Source: Ignelater luminosus
Lineage: Eukaryota; Arthropoda; Insecta; Coleoptera; Elateridae
Assembly (NCBI GenBank): GCA_011009095.1
Contig: VTPC01002317.1
Coordinates: 1 to 64,000 of the forward strand
DNA length: 64,000 nt
Direction of reading: 5' to 3'
Shown here: positions 25,055 to 38,800 of the stretch, in pieces
Layout: each line of letters opens with the position of its first letter
How positions within the stretch are numbered: the stretch's first letter is position 1
Notes under the pieces: generated by a model
Seen by the model: only the letters and a program-made list of their open reading frames with translations
The model's database searches: none
What the model was told of the DNA's origin: nothing
Made by a program: the position numbers and the translations under genes

Positions 25055-25429
25055 CTATTGGTGGAATTTAATCTGTTTGTAACCTAACCTAACAATTCTA
25101 ACATAAACCTACAAATTATTTTGTGTTGCTCGTTCGTATAAGTTTGTGTTGTTTTTTTCATTTCTTTTCGTCATTTCTAATAATAACAATAATGGTTAAT
25201 ATAATAATTTCCCACAAATTGTTTGTAGAAAGAACACAGCAATAATCTGTCTGATTGGCGCTTTTAAGCGTAATGTTTACATTTAATTACAATTTTTTAT
25301 TTAATGCTATTTAAAAACGAAACCAAAAACTGCTTTTTCTAAAAATAGAAAAGCAGTCCTCATTTAATGCAAAATACACGACTTATAACAAAATTCATGT
25401 ACGTATCTGACACGTGAAACAAGCCCATT
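25055..25429. repeat. dispersed repeat R1, intact copy
   Basis: This segment matches DNA on both sides of the 5.83 kb transposon: 39579-39665 for its left part and 45495-45794 for its right part. Shared words include TTTAATCTGTTTGTAACC, AAATTATTTTGTGTTGCTCG, TTTAATGCTATTTAAAAACG and GACACGTGAAACAAGCCCAT. It contains CCTAACCTAAC, two copies of the insect telomere pentamer. No coding capacity or clear terminal repeats are visible, so the class is unknown. It preserves the uninterrupted insertion site of the transposon. Confidence 0.8.
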
Positions 25430-25443
25430 AGTATATTCCTATA

Positions 25444-25718
25444 GTATTCCAAAAGATATAGTGCGTTTATGACTTAATTGTCACTTAGCTTAGAGTAAAT
25501 TTTACAAGTTCGTCACAGCAGGGTGTCATAAATCCGCTTACCTGTGAAGACCTTTTCTAACACTGACAGGGTCGTATTGAGATAAGTTTTACTTTCGTAA
25601 ATACTTTTAAACTAAAATGTTAGAAAAATAAATTATTTCAATACAGTCCTTGTTTTACCCAATGGTCTCTGATACTTAAGTAGTCAAAGTCATAAACGCA
25701 CTATATCTTTTGGAATAC
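25444..25718. mobile_element. MITE with perfect 32 bp terminal inverted repeats
   Basis: The left end (25444-25475, starting GTATTCCAAAAGATATAGTG) is the exact reverse complement of the right end (25687-25718). The 275 bp element has no open frame and lies immediately beside repeat R1. No convincing target duplication could be read from the flanks, so the superfamily is not assigned. Perfect arms suggest relatively recent movement. Confidence 0.8.
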
Positions 25719-26305
25719 TCTACACAGCATAATTAACTTGCAACAATCTTGATGTATCAAGTGTACAAACTTGCTGCAAATTAGTTATGTCAAGCGAAGA
25801 AGGTTGCAGCAAGCAAACTAGTCTCTACCTGAAGTATACTGGCAAGTACGCAAATGGTACTGCAAATTTATGGCGCAAATTTAATGTAATGTATTACAAT
25901 TTGATACAGGCCCATAGTATAAACTTGATGTGAGTTTGTATCGCAAATTTGTTGAAAGTCTGTTTGCCACACTTACTGTAATGTGCTTATGGCTTTTGAT
26001 TTTGATGATTTCAAAATGATCAAAATAAAACTTTTTTAAATATTCTCTAATTTTAGCCATAAGCATCCTTTGGACAGGGTCACGTAACATGAGACTATAC
26101 TATGAAGAGTAACTTATTGTGATTTCTTGATATAAAGTAAGATAAAACTTCCTCCAGACATTGCAATATGAAAAAATTACATTCATTTACTACTAAATAC
26201 TCCTCTTAATATAATAAACCATTATTAATAACAATTGAATTTCTTTTAATGAGATTAGCATTGAAACGAGCATTTTTGCATTGATAAAAAGGAATATTAA
26301 AAATA
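25719..26305. other. intergenic DNA left of the hAT element
   Basis: No gene, RNA or repeat is recognised. The minus-strand open frame at 25881-26090 shows no motif. Confidence 0.4.
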
Positions 26306-29300
26306 CAAGAGAGAGGCGGTAAAAATTACCGGGGCCCGGCGGCCTTAAAGGGACCCGGGAGCTGACTTGATTTTTTTTTTAAATATTCTGAACAACTTAA
26401 AAAACTAGCAAAGTTAAGATTTTATTTTCTCACAATAACTTTGGTAAACATTGTAAAAAGAATGAATTTCGAAGAAAACTTGCTTACAATCCTGCAATAC
26501 AAATTTGGAAATTCCAGAATTTATTACCTGTCTATAATTCTAACGCCTTAACCTTCTTTAAGCCGATACCTAATAAAGTGTGTTGTTTACTGTAAGAACT
26601 TTACTTGAATTGGAACTTGTAAATCATCCCCTAAAGCATGTTCAGCTATCGCAACTTGTCTTTACTTTCCTTCTTATTATGTATAATTCCTGTAGAAGAG
26701 AGTCCTTTATCTTTTTTATTTAATTTTAGTAAAGCCATGGCAATTTGTCTGCAAAAGGCCAAATGACCTAATTTACCGATATGCATTTTATGAATTTGCA
26801 AAGCCTTTTGGACCGCTAAATCGATTGAATTTGTAATAAGTGTAATAAGTCAACTTTGCTATATTTCGTTTTACTTTAACGCAGATTCAAGGGACGGATT
26901 GTAATTGCTATTTCCCTTCAGAGAAGTGGAAGTTCTAATATTCTAAAATCTTTCATAAAATAAAATACATGCTTCTAAAGCTTTTCTGTTAATAGATTTT
27001 TTATGAATTGCTGTCGTTCATTTGCACCCTCAAAATAATGTAAAAGTTTATTACGGTCCGATACAAATGCACCGACGAAAGGTTTGTACGTGTTTACCCG
27101 AGAAGTTGATTGTGGGAATCTCATCATAAAATAACTTGTATGTAGGGACAACTTTAAATTTATTACTTTCGTAAAAATAAAAAATATTTTAGCGAAGATC
27201 TTACAGTGCAGTCCCATAGTTAGTCCGAAAAATCTTGTGAAAGTGTTCTGAACTAAAATATATTTTGTTTTACGAGTATTACATATTGTAGTTTATAGAA
27301 ATTGTTGATTAGTTGATAAAACATTTACGAAGACTGAGATTTTCCTGGCTATTTACTACTTTATCTATCAGCTACAGTAAAATAAGGTCTTATACATAAA
27401 ATAAAAATTGCAGAAAGCGCTTATTTAGACTACCTGCCGTATATATTTGGATGTTTAAAATCTTCTTAAAAGGTAGGTGGCAGCAATATCATTATTATTC
27501 TAGCAATAAGTTCAGATCCAATCCGTATTTTTGTTTTAATTTCTAGATAGCGTTTTTGTCCTTTTGCATTTCTTACAATGAATTATCATCACAAATCTGG
27601 TGCACAAAAACGGAAAGAACCAAAAGACAGAGAAAAAAAAGCTGCTGTAGGAAAAAGAACTCTTGAAAGTATGGGATTTACAACTTTCTCGCGTCCTCAG
27701 TTACCGGAAGCTGAAAAACTCACATCTGAAGTTGAGGCAACACCATCTGAAAACAGTGAAAACTCAGAAGTGATTAAAAATAATGGTAATAAAAGGGTTC
27801 CCAGTAATACATACCGTCTCCTTTGGTTCCCATTCATCTGAAGTTGGCAAATTTATAACTGAAAGTGAAAATACTTCACCCGACACCAGTGAGAATTCAA
27901 AAGTAACTGAGAATTACCCTAATAATGAAAATATTTCTGGTAATGCAATGGATTCTTCCAGTAATATACCGTCTTCAGACACACAATCTACTTCCACAAA
28001 CGAAATCGGGTTGGGTAATGATAAGAACTTGTTAAATTTTGATATTGGCCTTTTAGGATCCAAATTCACAACACCAGAAATAGAAGATGCTATTCGACAA
28101 GGTCCAGAACAATACCCGAAAAATTTCCCAAGAGATAAAGATGGAAATAAATTTCCTGTGGGTATATTAAATGTACAATTAAAGAATGATCAAGTAATTC
28201 CCCGAGACTTGCTAGTATGGAGTAAGGCGAAACAAGCTTTCTACTGCTTTCCTTGTCGCTTGTTTTGTAAACTTCCGGAAGCTCAGCGTTCAATTCTCCC
28301 AATTGAAACTAGTTGGGGACCTTCTAAAGGTTATCATAAACTTTACAGCAGAGTACCTGAACATGAAAATAGCAATAATCATCGAGCATGTTATATAAAA
28401 TGGCGAAATTTACAATCTAATCTAAATAAGAGTACAACTGTCGACTGTTTACTGCTCCACCAAATTCAAAACGAAACCCAATTGTGGAAGGAATTACTAC
28501 GACGGTTTCTGGATGTGATTTTATTTCTTGCAGAACGTGGATTAGGTTTTAGGGGAAGCAGTCATTTAATTGGAGATCCAAGAAATGGCAACTTCTTGGG
28601 AATATTGGAGATTATCAGCCACTATGATCCATTACTAGCAGAGCACATATGAGGAAAGTAAAACAATCGCAGTTTGAAAAGAGAAGATTACCAGTACATT
28701 ATCTGTCAGCCGATATCCAGAACGAATTTATTTCATGCTGTGCCGAATTTGTTTTTAATAGAATTTTAAAAGAAAGAGAAACGGCCAAGTATTTTTCAAT
28801 TATTGTAGATGCCACACCTGACTCTGCACACATTGAACAGACTACATTCATTTTGCGTTATGTTCTTCAAAATAAAGACACGGGTGAATATGAAATTTTT
28901 GAAAGATTTTTGGAGTTTGTAAATTGTAATAAAAAAACCGGAGAAGCCATCGCAAATTTAATCTTAGAGACACTCCAGAAACGCAAAATCCCAATAAGTG
29001 ATTGTCGTGGACAAGAATATGACAACGGCTCTAACATGAGTGGATCATATAAAGGTGCCCAAACTCGAATTTTAGAAGTCAATCCGTTAGCTATTTTTTC
29101 TCCTTGTGCTTGTCACAGTTTGAATCTTTGCGGTGTTCATGCAGCAGAGTGTTGCCCTGAAGTGATAACATTCTTTGGAATTGTGCAAAAGCTGTATAAT
29201 ATATTCCGTGGCAGCCCTCAAATTTTGAAAGAAAATATTGGTTGTTCCATTCATTCTCTGTCAAACACACGCTGGTCTGCTAGAGTAGAAAGTGTTAAAC

Positions 29301-30868
29301 CCATCGTAAACAATCTTCCCGGGATTAAAAAGGCACTAGAAGCTGTTTTAGAAATAAATCTAAGTCCAGAAATCCGAATGGATCTAATTGGCATTAAAAC
29401 ATATACGGAATCATTTCAATGTGTTTTGATGGCATCAATTTTGTTAAAAGTTTTAACATCTATAAATTATATAAACACAATATTACAAGCATGGAAGGTT
29501 ACGATTGATATTGAGGTTGAGAATCTTGTCACTCTCTTGGACGATCTTAAAACAATAAGGAATAGTTGGGAAACTATTTTAAGTGCTAGTTGCCGAAAAC
29601 TTAAATATGCAGACTGAGTTCGCGATAACTCGTCAAAAGAAACGAAAAAGAAGAGCGGACGAATCGCCATCACTCAACGAATCCTTAAATTTAAGTCCAG
29701 AAAGTACATTTAAATGTAATGTATTTAACGTTCTTCTAGACACCATTATTGCCAATACAACGAGGCAATTCGAGGCTGCGAAGGCAGTAAATTCTTTATT
29801 CAGCGTACTGTGGGAATTTAAGCAACTAGAAGACGAAGAAATTATAGAAAAGTCAACAAAGTTACAAAATCAATATCAACAAGATTTTAGTGAAAATATT
29901 ACCGATGAACTTTTACATTTAAAAGCAGTCTATAGAGCAAATTTTCAAGAAAATCTTTCACCTTTGAAATTATTAAACAAGATAATTGAATTTAGGCTAG
30001 GAACGATCTTTCCCAACACAATTATTGCGCTGAGGATCTTCAGCACAATACCTGTAACAGTGGCACAAGCAGAACGGTCTTTCAGTTGCCTTTCTAGAGT
30101 AAAAGATGTTCTAAGATCCACAATGACTCAAACGGATTAAGTGACCTAGGGTTGCTATCAGTGGAGGCAGAATTGACGAAGAAGTGCGACTTTTCTGAAA
30201 TAATTAGCATATTTTCTAGTCGCAAAGCTCGAAAGGCGCCACTTAATTAATTTTACAAAATGTCAATGTTCTTAGCTTTATCCAGCACCTCTTAATAAAT
30301 ACTCTAATACTAAGAAAGAATTTGAACAAAATCATAGTAATCAAAATAAAATTAAAAAATTATTTTATAATCAATCATTAATTGGTATTTTTTTTTCTTT
30401 TATTGGGATATTGAATAAAACATTACTGCACATGTGCGCTAACAGGTATACTCCTTCGACTTTTTTCTCGGTGGGTATTACGTTACTTAGCCTACTTGTA
30501 CAGTATATAACTATTTATCTCAGGGGATTTTAGTGGACAACTATGGATGTTGTTTGAAGAAGGAAAACAGGCTGCTTAGCAGATAAACAGAATAAATAAA
30601 AATACCAACCAAAAAATAACTATTGCCACACTTTTTTCGACACACAACTGCACTGCGAATTACAATTGCTGTAGTGCAAATTTTTTAGTTAAGAAACATG
30701 GACTTCATTTAGTTTGCAATGTTATTTGGAAATAAATTTTTTAAATTTCTGTTTTGCACATCATTTGTATACTGGGTCGATCTTTTTTTGAAGTACTATC
30801 TGTTTCTGTTGGAGGGGGGCCTGGAAAATAACCTTTACCGAGGCCTGAACTTCCTCTCGGCAGCCCTG
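26306..30868 (+). mobile_element. hAT element, nearly full length, inactive
   Basis: The transposase remnant at 27578-30250 is bracketed by GC-rich ends that are imperfect inverted repeats. The left end is near 26306 (GAGAGGCGGTAAAAATTACC). The right end at 30868 reads, inverted, CAGGGCTGCCGAGAGG followed by CGGTAAAGGTTATTTTCCAG. The right terminus CAGGG is typical of hAT. The left terminus seems to lack its outermost bases, so an 8 bp target duplication could not be confirmed. Confidence 0.65.
27578..30250 (+). pseudogene. hAT transposase (ZMYM1-like, DUF4371), frameshifted
   Basis: Four overlapping frames together make one transposase. It starts at ATG 27578 (YHHKSGAQKRKE, a typical start for this family). 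The frame shifts near 27785-27845. A TTF-type zinc-binding region follows at about 28220-28420 (YCFPCRLFCK, HENSNNHRAC). The RNase H-like DUF4371 domain includes FSIIVDATPDSAHIEQTTF and CACHSLNLCGVHAAECC. The C-terminal hAT dimerisation region includes IPVTVAQAERSFSCLS. Further small shifts occur near 28650, 29600 and 30130, and the true C-terminus (FSSRKARKAPLN) stops at 30248-30250. Only a few indels disrupt it, so it died fairly recently. It is not a host gene, although some ZMYM1-like copies elsewhere are annotated as genes. Confidence 0.85.
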
Positions 30869-33800
30869 TTCATAACTTAAAACAGAAAGAAATTCAAAAT
30901 CAAATACCTCTGAGAGCTAAGTAATTTTTTGTTTTGTAAAATTTCTTTAGTCCTCGAAACAGCAAGGCATAAACTCAAAATCACTAAAAAATCTAATACC
31001 AAACTATTTCAAAATTAATTTTATTCACAATAGTAATAATTAGGAAAGTAAATACATGTAATCTTATAATTTGTACTGCTACTGTGTACTCTATAACATA
31101 AATCTTAAATTCTGTAATTAACAGCTAATTAACCCTTCACCTGGCTAATCTTATAATTATTAAATTTATAACAATGAGAACAAAAAAGAAAATAAAACAG
31201 AAATATCCAAAAGATTATTTATCTACATATGCATCCAATTCAGAAACAGCACTGTATTGCAGGTGAATTTCCAATCCAAGTTATTAATTCTCAATAATTA
31301 TAGTTTCCAAATATCAGATGTTTGCAGAAACTTTAATTGGTCCAATAACTCGAGATCCAAAATTGTAATTAACTGAATTGGGATTGCTACTGTTAGTAAC
31401 AACCGCCTAAAATTTATCAAACAAAAACGAAATTACTTAACTTTGTAATTATTTACTGTATTGTAAAAAGATGACCTAATTAAGTACCTTCAGTTATATG
31501 AAGATAATTCCATACTCTTCAATGTTTACTCTGTATGTCCAACTAATATAGTTGTATTCATTAATTGCCTTGAATAATTAAAAGTAAACAAACTTAATTT
31601 GTAATATTCAAAATGAAAAGCCTAATTAAAACGTTTTAGTATATTCAGACCATACACACACCATAAGATTAATGGTGCTAAGTTATTATTACTCTGGCAA
31701 ACATTCTATTATATTGCATTCATGATTTATATTAACAATTTAAAATATGTTACATGTTAGGGGTATTTCAAAATTGATGAAATTATAGTTATAATAAACA
31801 AAATCATTAAGATGAAAAGTTAAATTCATAACATAACAATAAAGTTATACTTCAAATCAAACCAACACTAGATAGTACATCTTTGGTCATTTTTCAAAAA
31901 GTATTGCTTAAAACTCAATCCAAATTTTTTGTTATAGTTATCGACAAGATTTGGTGTTATAATAATATGTGATTTACTATCGGTTGCATAAGTATTTTAC
32001 TACATATCTAACAATTAAATTAAAAATTATCATCCAACCAAAGTTCAGCTCAACTACTATAATTTGCACAAGAATGCATATATGAAAGACTTTGATATTT
32101 TGAGTTAAATAATGTGAACTGAGCTGCTAATGTATATTTTTCAATATTGTTAGGTTAGGTACTTCTTTTAAAGAATTGCTCATTTTTTGTAGTTTCTTCT
32201 CCATTTTTTTGACTTCCTATTGACAGTTCAATTTACGTTATTCATTTAATATTTTTTTAGTAAATTAATTATGGTATAGTACATATAGAAAACTTTAGAT
32301 CTTGATGCAGAGGACTCAAACTGATTCAAACCCACATCCTTGATAAACTGTATCACAGCTTTACCAATTAAGCTAGTGGAATCTTTCTCAAGTGAGAGTT
32401 AAAGCTTTTTATATACACTGAGGTCCAAATGTAACAGATAAATTAATCTTCTACATTAATAAGCGTGTAAACAAAAAATCCTGAACACGTCAATTTTTAA
32501 ATTTAAAATGACATTTTCTGATGCTAAAAAATTGCCCCCCACTTCAACTCCATTCCAAGAGGCAGCAATACCCCATTTTATTGAAATTGCATGAGGAGTC
32601 GTTTCAAAAAGCATTCAGTTGCCCTTTAGCAATGTAAATTTTTTTAGATTTCATTCATTCATTTACAAGAAAATTTGATTTCAAATTTTAGAATGTGGTT
32701 ACTAAGAATGTACTTGAAACGTAACAAAATACACTTTTGATTTCAGATAACTCCAAAAAAGTAATCAAGTGGTGTCATATCAGAACGGGCTGACCATTTT
32801 ATTACTATACTGCTTAGTAGACCAGTTGACAAGTGCAAACGAACATCTCATAATCAAATGTATAATGCAACTAGCTCAGTACCTAGTGCTTATGGGGTTC
32901 CATTATGTGGTGTGCTATTCATACTTAATTACCAATATCATCTTCAAATATCTAAAGATTGAAGATTTGTGAAAATTCATATAAATTCTCAGAAACATGT
33001 TTCGTCAATTTTTTGAAAACAAGACTTTATTTTAGAGGCAAGTAAAAGAAAACATGCATAATTATGAATTACTATTTTATTGTTTCTTCCATTTTGGTTT
33101 GAGATTTGCTATATGGCAGGTTGTGCAACTGGACTAACATCACAACTAGCAAAATATACAAATGTTAACAAAGCATTCAGGTTTTCTAGAAGTACAAACG
33201 ATTACTCCTCAAAACTCTTCAGTTCCAACATACTTTCTTATCATACAAGGTTAATAATACTTTTAACCTAAGCTCACCAACCGGACATGTTGTGAATTAT
33301 TTCACATTTAATTAACATAAATTCACATTCATAGTCAACATTAATGAATAATATAAGGTGAAATTACATTAATTAGCACCTATTATTATACCTATAACAT
33401 TTTGTATAAGGTCATCCAAAAAATACCTTACTTTTGATTACATCATTAGTTACAACAAAGCTAGTACCTTATTAGTATCTATCTAAATTCTAAATGGCCT
33501 TTCTTGACATCATGTGTAGTAATATACGGATATTTATCAATTTATTTATGCATAGCATTATAATCATTTACATACAATCTCATTATTCATATTCTTGTAG
33601 TAAAAATTATATAGTTGACCTTACTTGTCTATAGATATTTAACTGTAACACTGTTACACATTGCAAGATTAGTTCAAGGATAAACACAATAGACAGATAA
33701 ATTATATAGGTGTAGTACAAGTAGAAAAGTTGTTTTGAATTTACGCATTTTCACAAAATTATGTTTAATTCTTTGATTTGATATAACATCCAGCCTGAAT

Positions 33801-35881
33801 TAGCATAACTACTAATGTTCATTTTCATTATTAAATATAAACACCCTAATGATGTCAATAAACAATGATAAATGTTTGATTCAATTGAAATAGAATATAA
33901 AATACCTACCAACCAAACGGTTAGATAAAGTAATGATTTATAAAGTTAGATTACAATTGCACAGGTTGAACATGTTAAGAGCATAAGTTAACTGCCACAA
34001 AGTAAATCACAAGCATGTTAATTAATTCTTGAAAAAGAATTGTCATTGCAAGTTTTAAAGAAAACTTATTAAACAGCTTCTAGTACAAATTTTATTCAGT
34101 ATATGCTACCGATTCTATTATAAATGATCCTAAACGACCTAAATGTTTATACAAAGTTTATGCTTCTTGCTATATTTTCTAATTATGAGTTTCTAAACCA
34201 CATACTTCGTTATATTTATGAACAACATACAATTTAAACGAGGTCTTATCTCGCTTATCTTGTTTTATTACTAATAAACATAAGTTTCACTTTAGATAGA
34301 AAATGGCTTAATTATAATTTAAACTGTTTCTTTTGAGAGCAAGTAAGTTTTAGCATTTTTAGTTGCAATTGAATTTCTAGCTTAATACTGTCTTCTTATA
34401 ACATATTTATTTTTGTTTAATGCATCAGTTGTACATTTGAAGATATGATGTTAATTTTATTATTTGTATTTCAAATCTACATGATATGCAACAACCATTG
34501 TACGTTTCCGTTTATTATTATACCTAGAGCGTCTTGACATTTTCTTGTATTTTAATAAGACTTGAGACACAAAATGTTAAATTTGTAAGCACCACCTAGG
34601 CAATAACTCAAAAAATACTCTTTAGCAATTTATTGATATTTTCAAGTTTCAAGTATTCAAATGTAATGTTAATGACGTTAAACTTCACCAACTTCATTGG
34701 TGGTGTAGTAACAGTGTAGTAACAGTGTAATATCATCATTTACATTAAACAATGAAAGTTCTATACATGGATAATTCCAACATTGAGAATTCTAGTTTGT
34801 AAATTTACAGAACTGCAGTTTTATGCTAATCGTCTCATTAGCAAGAACTACAGATGAAAGCATTCCTCTTTGAATATCTCTTACAATGGATTTAGCATTG
34901 TGGATTTACAATAAATGGTTGAAAATTAAATTAAAATTCCAATTTTAAATTTAACTGTAAATTTACTATGATCTACAATCTTGAAATTCCATTTAAGAAT
35001 TGCACATTTCTGTGCCTTCCTGCAATCAGCCATTGCATGCACATTTCTTAATATTTTAAGATATGCTAGGTTCAGTATTTTCTGGCCCCTGTAATGTTTG
35101 ACTGACTATTCCAGCTTACTTCACTACCAATATCAAAAAAAAATTTTTTTAAACAAAGTATTAATCCAACTTTGTACCGTGGAGGTAACCAGCTGTAAAT
35201 GCCATTAGTTCTATTTACTATTTTCCTACAGTTAAACTGATGGCACTCCATAAGGAAACATGAACCTGACAATTAGTTCTGGTAAGGATTTTGATATTCC
35301 AAGAATTCTGTCAAAAAAAAACTAAAATCAAAAATTCCTATTTTTAAGCTTATGTTAAAAACAAATCTCAATCTGTTTTTTGATTATTAGAGCTATAGAA
35401 TGTGCTACTTTGCCCCAATTTAACTGACCTTGTATTTCTAATACTTTCCAAGGCTAATGTGTAAATACAAATTTGAATATCTGGTTTGATAATTTTGTGA
35501 CTATCCTGTTATGTAGCCAATAGGCCAAATAAGTCCACAGCACAAACCAGTTCACAGTTGTCAATAGATTACAAACAGGATATTTCACAAATATATAGAA
35601 ACCACTGGTCAAAATGCCATTTCTAACTTTTCTTATAAAAATCGACAAATTGAACTTTTTGTGCCTCAATTCCTATTCTAAGAGTTTATGATTAGTAGAC
35701 CACTGTGAATTTTACAGGTTCATAACAAACAAATTTATCTATTCACAAAATGTCCGGCTGTTAAAATTGTAGGCTGAGCTTAACAACAGAACAATAATAC
35801 TTATCTCTTAATACGATATGATTAATGATATATTAAGGTACAATTAAGCTGGGTACACGTTGATATGAATGGATGATATGC
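30869..35881. other. AT-rich DNA downstream of dystrophin, possible long 3' UTR
   Basis: There are five kilobases without a supported coding region. Dystrophin ends at 35882 on the minus strand, so at least part of this is its 3' untranslated region. Minus-strand AATAAA hexamers occur, for example, at 34264-34269 and 31020-31025. Which one is used cannot be decided from sequence. A tRNA-like remnant lies at 32303-32380. Short open frames (for example 32769-32972) have no motif. Confidence 0.45.
32303..32380 (-). other. degenerate tRNA-like sequence (tRNA-Thr-like), perhaps a SINE head
   Basis: On the minus strand GCTTAATTGGTAAAGC forms a good D-arm / A box and GGTTTGAATC is a good B box at the normal spacing. 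An imperfect anticodon arm between them would present AGT. The 3' half of the T-arm and the acceptor do not pair, so this is not a functional tRNA. It may be a decayed tRNA gene or the head of a tRNA-derived SINE. Confidence 0.35.
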
Positions 35882-38800
35882 TTAGCGATGATCTGCAGGT
35901 GGTGGAGGTTGTGATACTCTTCCAGGAGTATCTTGGTTCAATTGGGAAGCGGTGACAGAACGAGTTTGTAAAGTAGCAGTAGGAGGTTCATCCAGTAACT
36001 GTCTTAAACGTTGCAGCTGGGCTTCCAGTTGCCTATTATGATCTTCCAGAATTTGCATCCTTGCTTCCAATCTTCCTTTATGCTGCCTTAATAACCTTGC
36101 CTCAGCCAATACGTCATGTTGTGCAGGAGGCGGATGTGGAACACTTCCTCTTTGCAACTGTTCATATTCCTGACGCAGAGCTGAATTCTCAGCTTCTAAT
36201 TCACGTATCATGTCTTGTAGTTCTGCACGCTGTTCCTCATCAATTACTAACATAAGTTGTCCTGGACTTGCTGGAGCTCCTTCTAATGACTGACAGTAAT
36301 CAGCAATTAAACGATGTTCATCTTCTGGAGAAGCAGCTCTTAATTCTACTTCTGCTAATCGATTAGCATATATTTCCAAACGCGAATGCATGTCACTATG
36401 TTGAGGAGACGCTACAGGGCTTTCCAATTCATCTCCCTCTAAAACGGAACGTACTGGGAGGTATCCCATTCGAGGATGTTTCAAGAAGTATCTTTTACTT
36501 TTAAACTTGTTTCGAAGGGCTCTTGTGAAATCACGAACATCTTCAACAGAGGTTGTAGCGGCACAATATTCATGCATTGGATGAGAAAGTTTATGACCTT
36601 TAGTTAATCGACCAGCAAAGAAGCATAACTGGCACATGTCAAAATTAAAGCATTTCAGACAACGGTAACGTAATCCAATAATGGGATATTGTTTACAAGA
36701 ATTACATTTAGCCTGATGTTTAGCTGTTTCAGCAGCAGCTAATCGATGAAGAACAGGTAACCATACCAAAGATTGAGGTTCCTGTTTCAACCAGGCCAGA
36801 AAATGTGCTGCTTCCAAATCATCACGATCTCCTAAACAGCTACGAACACTAGGTTCGATATTGGAACCTCCAAAGGCGGCTACTTCACCTAATTGTCGGG
36901 GTACTTGTAGAATATCATGCAAAAGCAGTCCTAGTTTTCTTTGATCAGCTCGTTGTTGAGGATCCGCAATTAAGCGAAAAACGTATCGATATTTGTCTTC
37001 TAGATGACCTCTTGAAAGTATGGTTAATCCCACCTAGACAGAAAAGGGTGATTTGCTTAATTAGACTGACAATATTAAAACTTGATAACATTATAAAAAG
37101 AAAACATAATAAATATTCACTCATCTATAATTCCTTTTTTATGAAATGTATTGATTACTTGTAGTTTACAGTAAGTTTCTAAAAGCACAGAAGATAAAAA
37201 GAAAATGGGCAACACACTTAGGATGTGGCCTTGTATAGAGATTATTTATTACTATTTATTGGTAGGGTTGTAAATTATAACTTCTTCATTGCAGTATTCA
37301 AGCATGAAAATTAATTTAGACAGCGTTATTTTTATAATGCCTTTACATTTAGCCAATTCAAAAATGGAAATGTAAGCATAGCTAATTTAATAAAAAAAAA
37401 CAGAAAATTTTTCCTTTTAATTCAATCTAAACATGAAATTATAAAGTGACCGGCAAAAAAAACCCGGCCACCCTGAATAATTTCGCAAAACCACTATGAA
37501 AATTATTAATTTCAATGCCATGGTGGTTGAATCATGTAATTCAAGCTCGAGGAGGACATAGACACTACTAATAATTATCAGGATGTCCATTATAAACAGC
37601 CACATTGTGTTGGGGGTAGTTAGGAGGCAAAGATACTAAAAGTCCCTGCCCTAGCCCTGCTGCTTCAGGGTGGAGGGGTGGAAAGGTTCCTTTTGTCGGT
37701 TTTTCGCTTATAACACGGAAATGGTGCATCATATAGTGAAAAGTATTTCTTACAAAATAAAAGATAATTAAATTTTCTACAAGAATGTTTATATCTATTT
37801 TCTTCCTGTGTTATAGTTTCCGAGATATTCGCCAGAGCAAATCGATAATCTTCAAAAAACTTTTTTTACCTCACATTTTTTGTCAAAGTTGCCCTTGATA
37901 AGAATAGGTAAAAAAGGACAAGTTTGATGAAAAATGTGAGGTAAAAAAAAGTTTTTCGAAAATTATAGATTTTCACTGGCGAATATCTTGGAAACTATAA
38001 AACATAGAAAAAAAATGAATATAGACAGTCTTGTAGGAAATTTAATTATTTTTTATTTTGTAGGGAATACTTTTCACTATACGACACACCATTTCCGTGT
38101 TATAAGCGAAAAACCGACAAAAGGAACCTTTCCACCCCCCCCACCCTGAAGCAGCAGGTCTAGGGCAGGGACTTTTAGTATATTTGCCTCCTGACTACCC
38201 CCAACACATTCCTCAAGAGAAAAATTCTCCCCCGTTCCATGTGCAGACAGACACACAGACTTCACAAATTCAGTAACGACTTCAAAGGAGTTTGTTGGTA
38301 ATTAAAGAAAGCAGACTGCTGAATTTAAATAAATTTAATTTATTAGGTTTTTCAAAATATTTCTAATTAAATTTTTTGTAAATCTTAAATTACTAAAAAT
38401 TATTTAAGGATTTCAGAATTTTCTTAAACTAAAAGTTCTAATTAAGAATAAATAATGTCAACAGCAGAATTTGAACTTGGCATTTTGTATACCAAAAAAT
38501 ACATTAGTGCAACTATGTAAAAGACTATGAGACTATCATGACTTGCAAATATTAATTTGAATTTCCTAGCTCTTAAATTACTTTAAACTTGCAGTTGTAC
38601 TTTGAAATTAAAACTTTAGCAAAATACATGTTTTACAGAAAAGTTCTTATTTATTTATTAATAAGTAGACATTAAATTACCACGTAAAATTGCTGAGGCT
38701 TCTAAAAAGTGATTTAAATTTCCTAGTATTAAAATTATTTACACTATAAAAATAAAAATTATAAAACACAAAAATCAACAAATGTAAAAATGTAATTAAA

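Noticed and set aside
25086-25098. CCTAACCTAAC as a telomeric tract
   Set aside because: Only two repeats are present, inside a dispersed repeat. TTAGG doublets also occur elsewhere in the window (near 32150).
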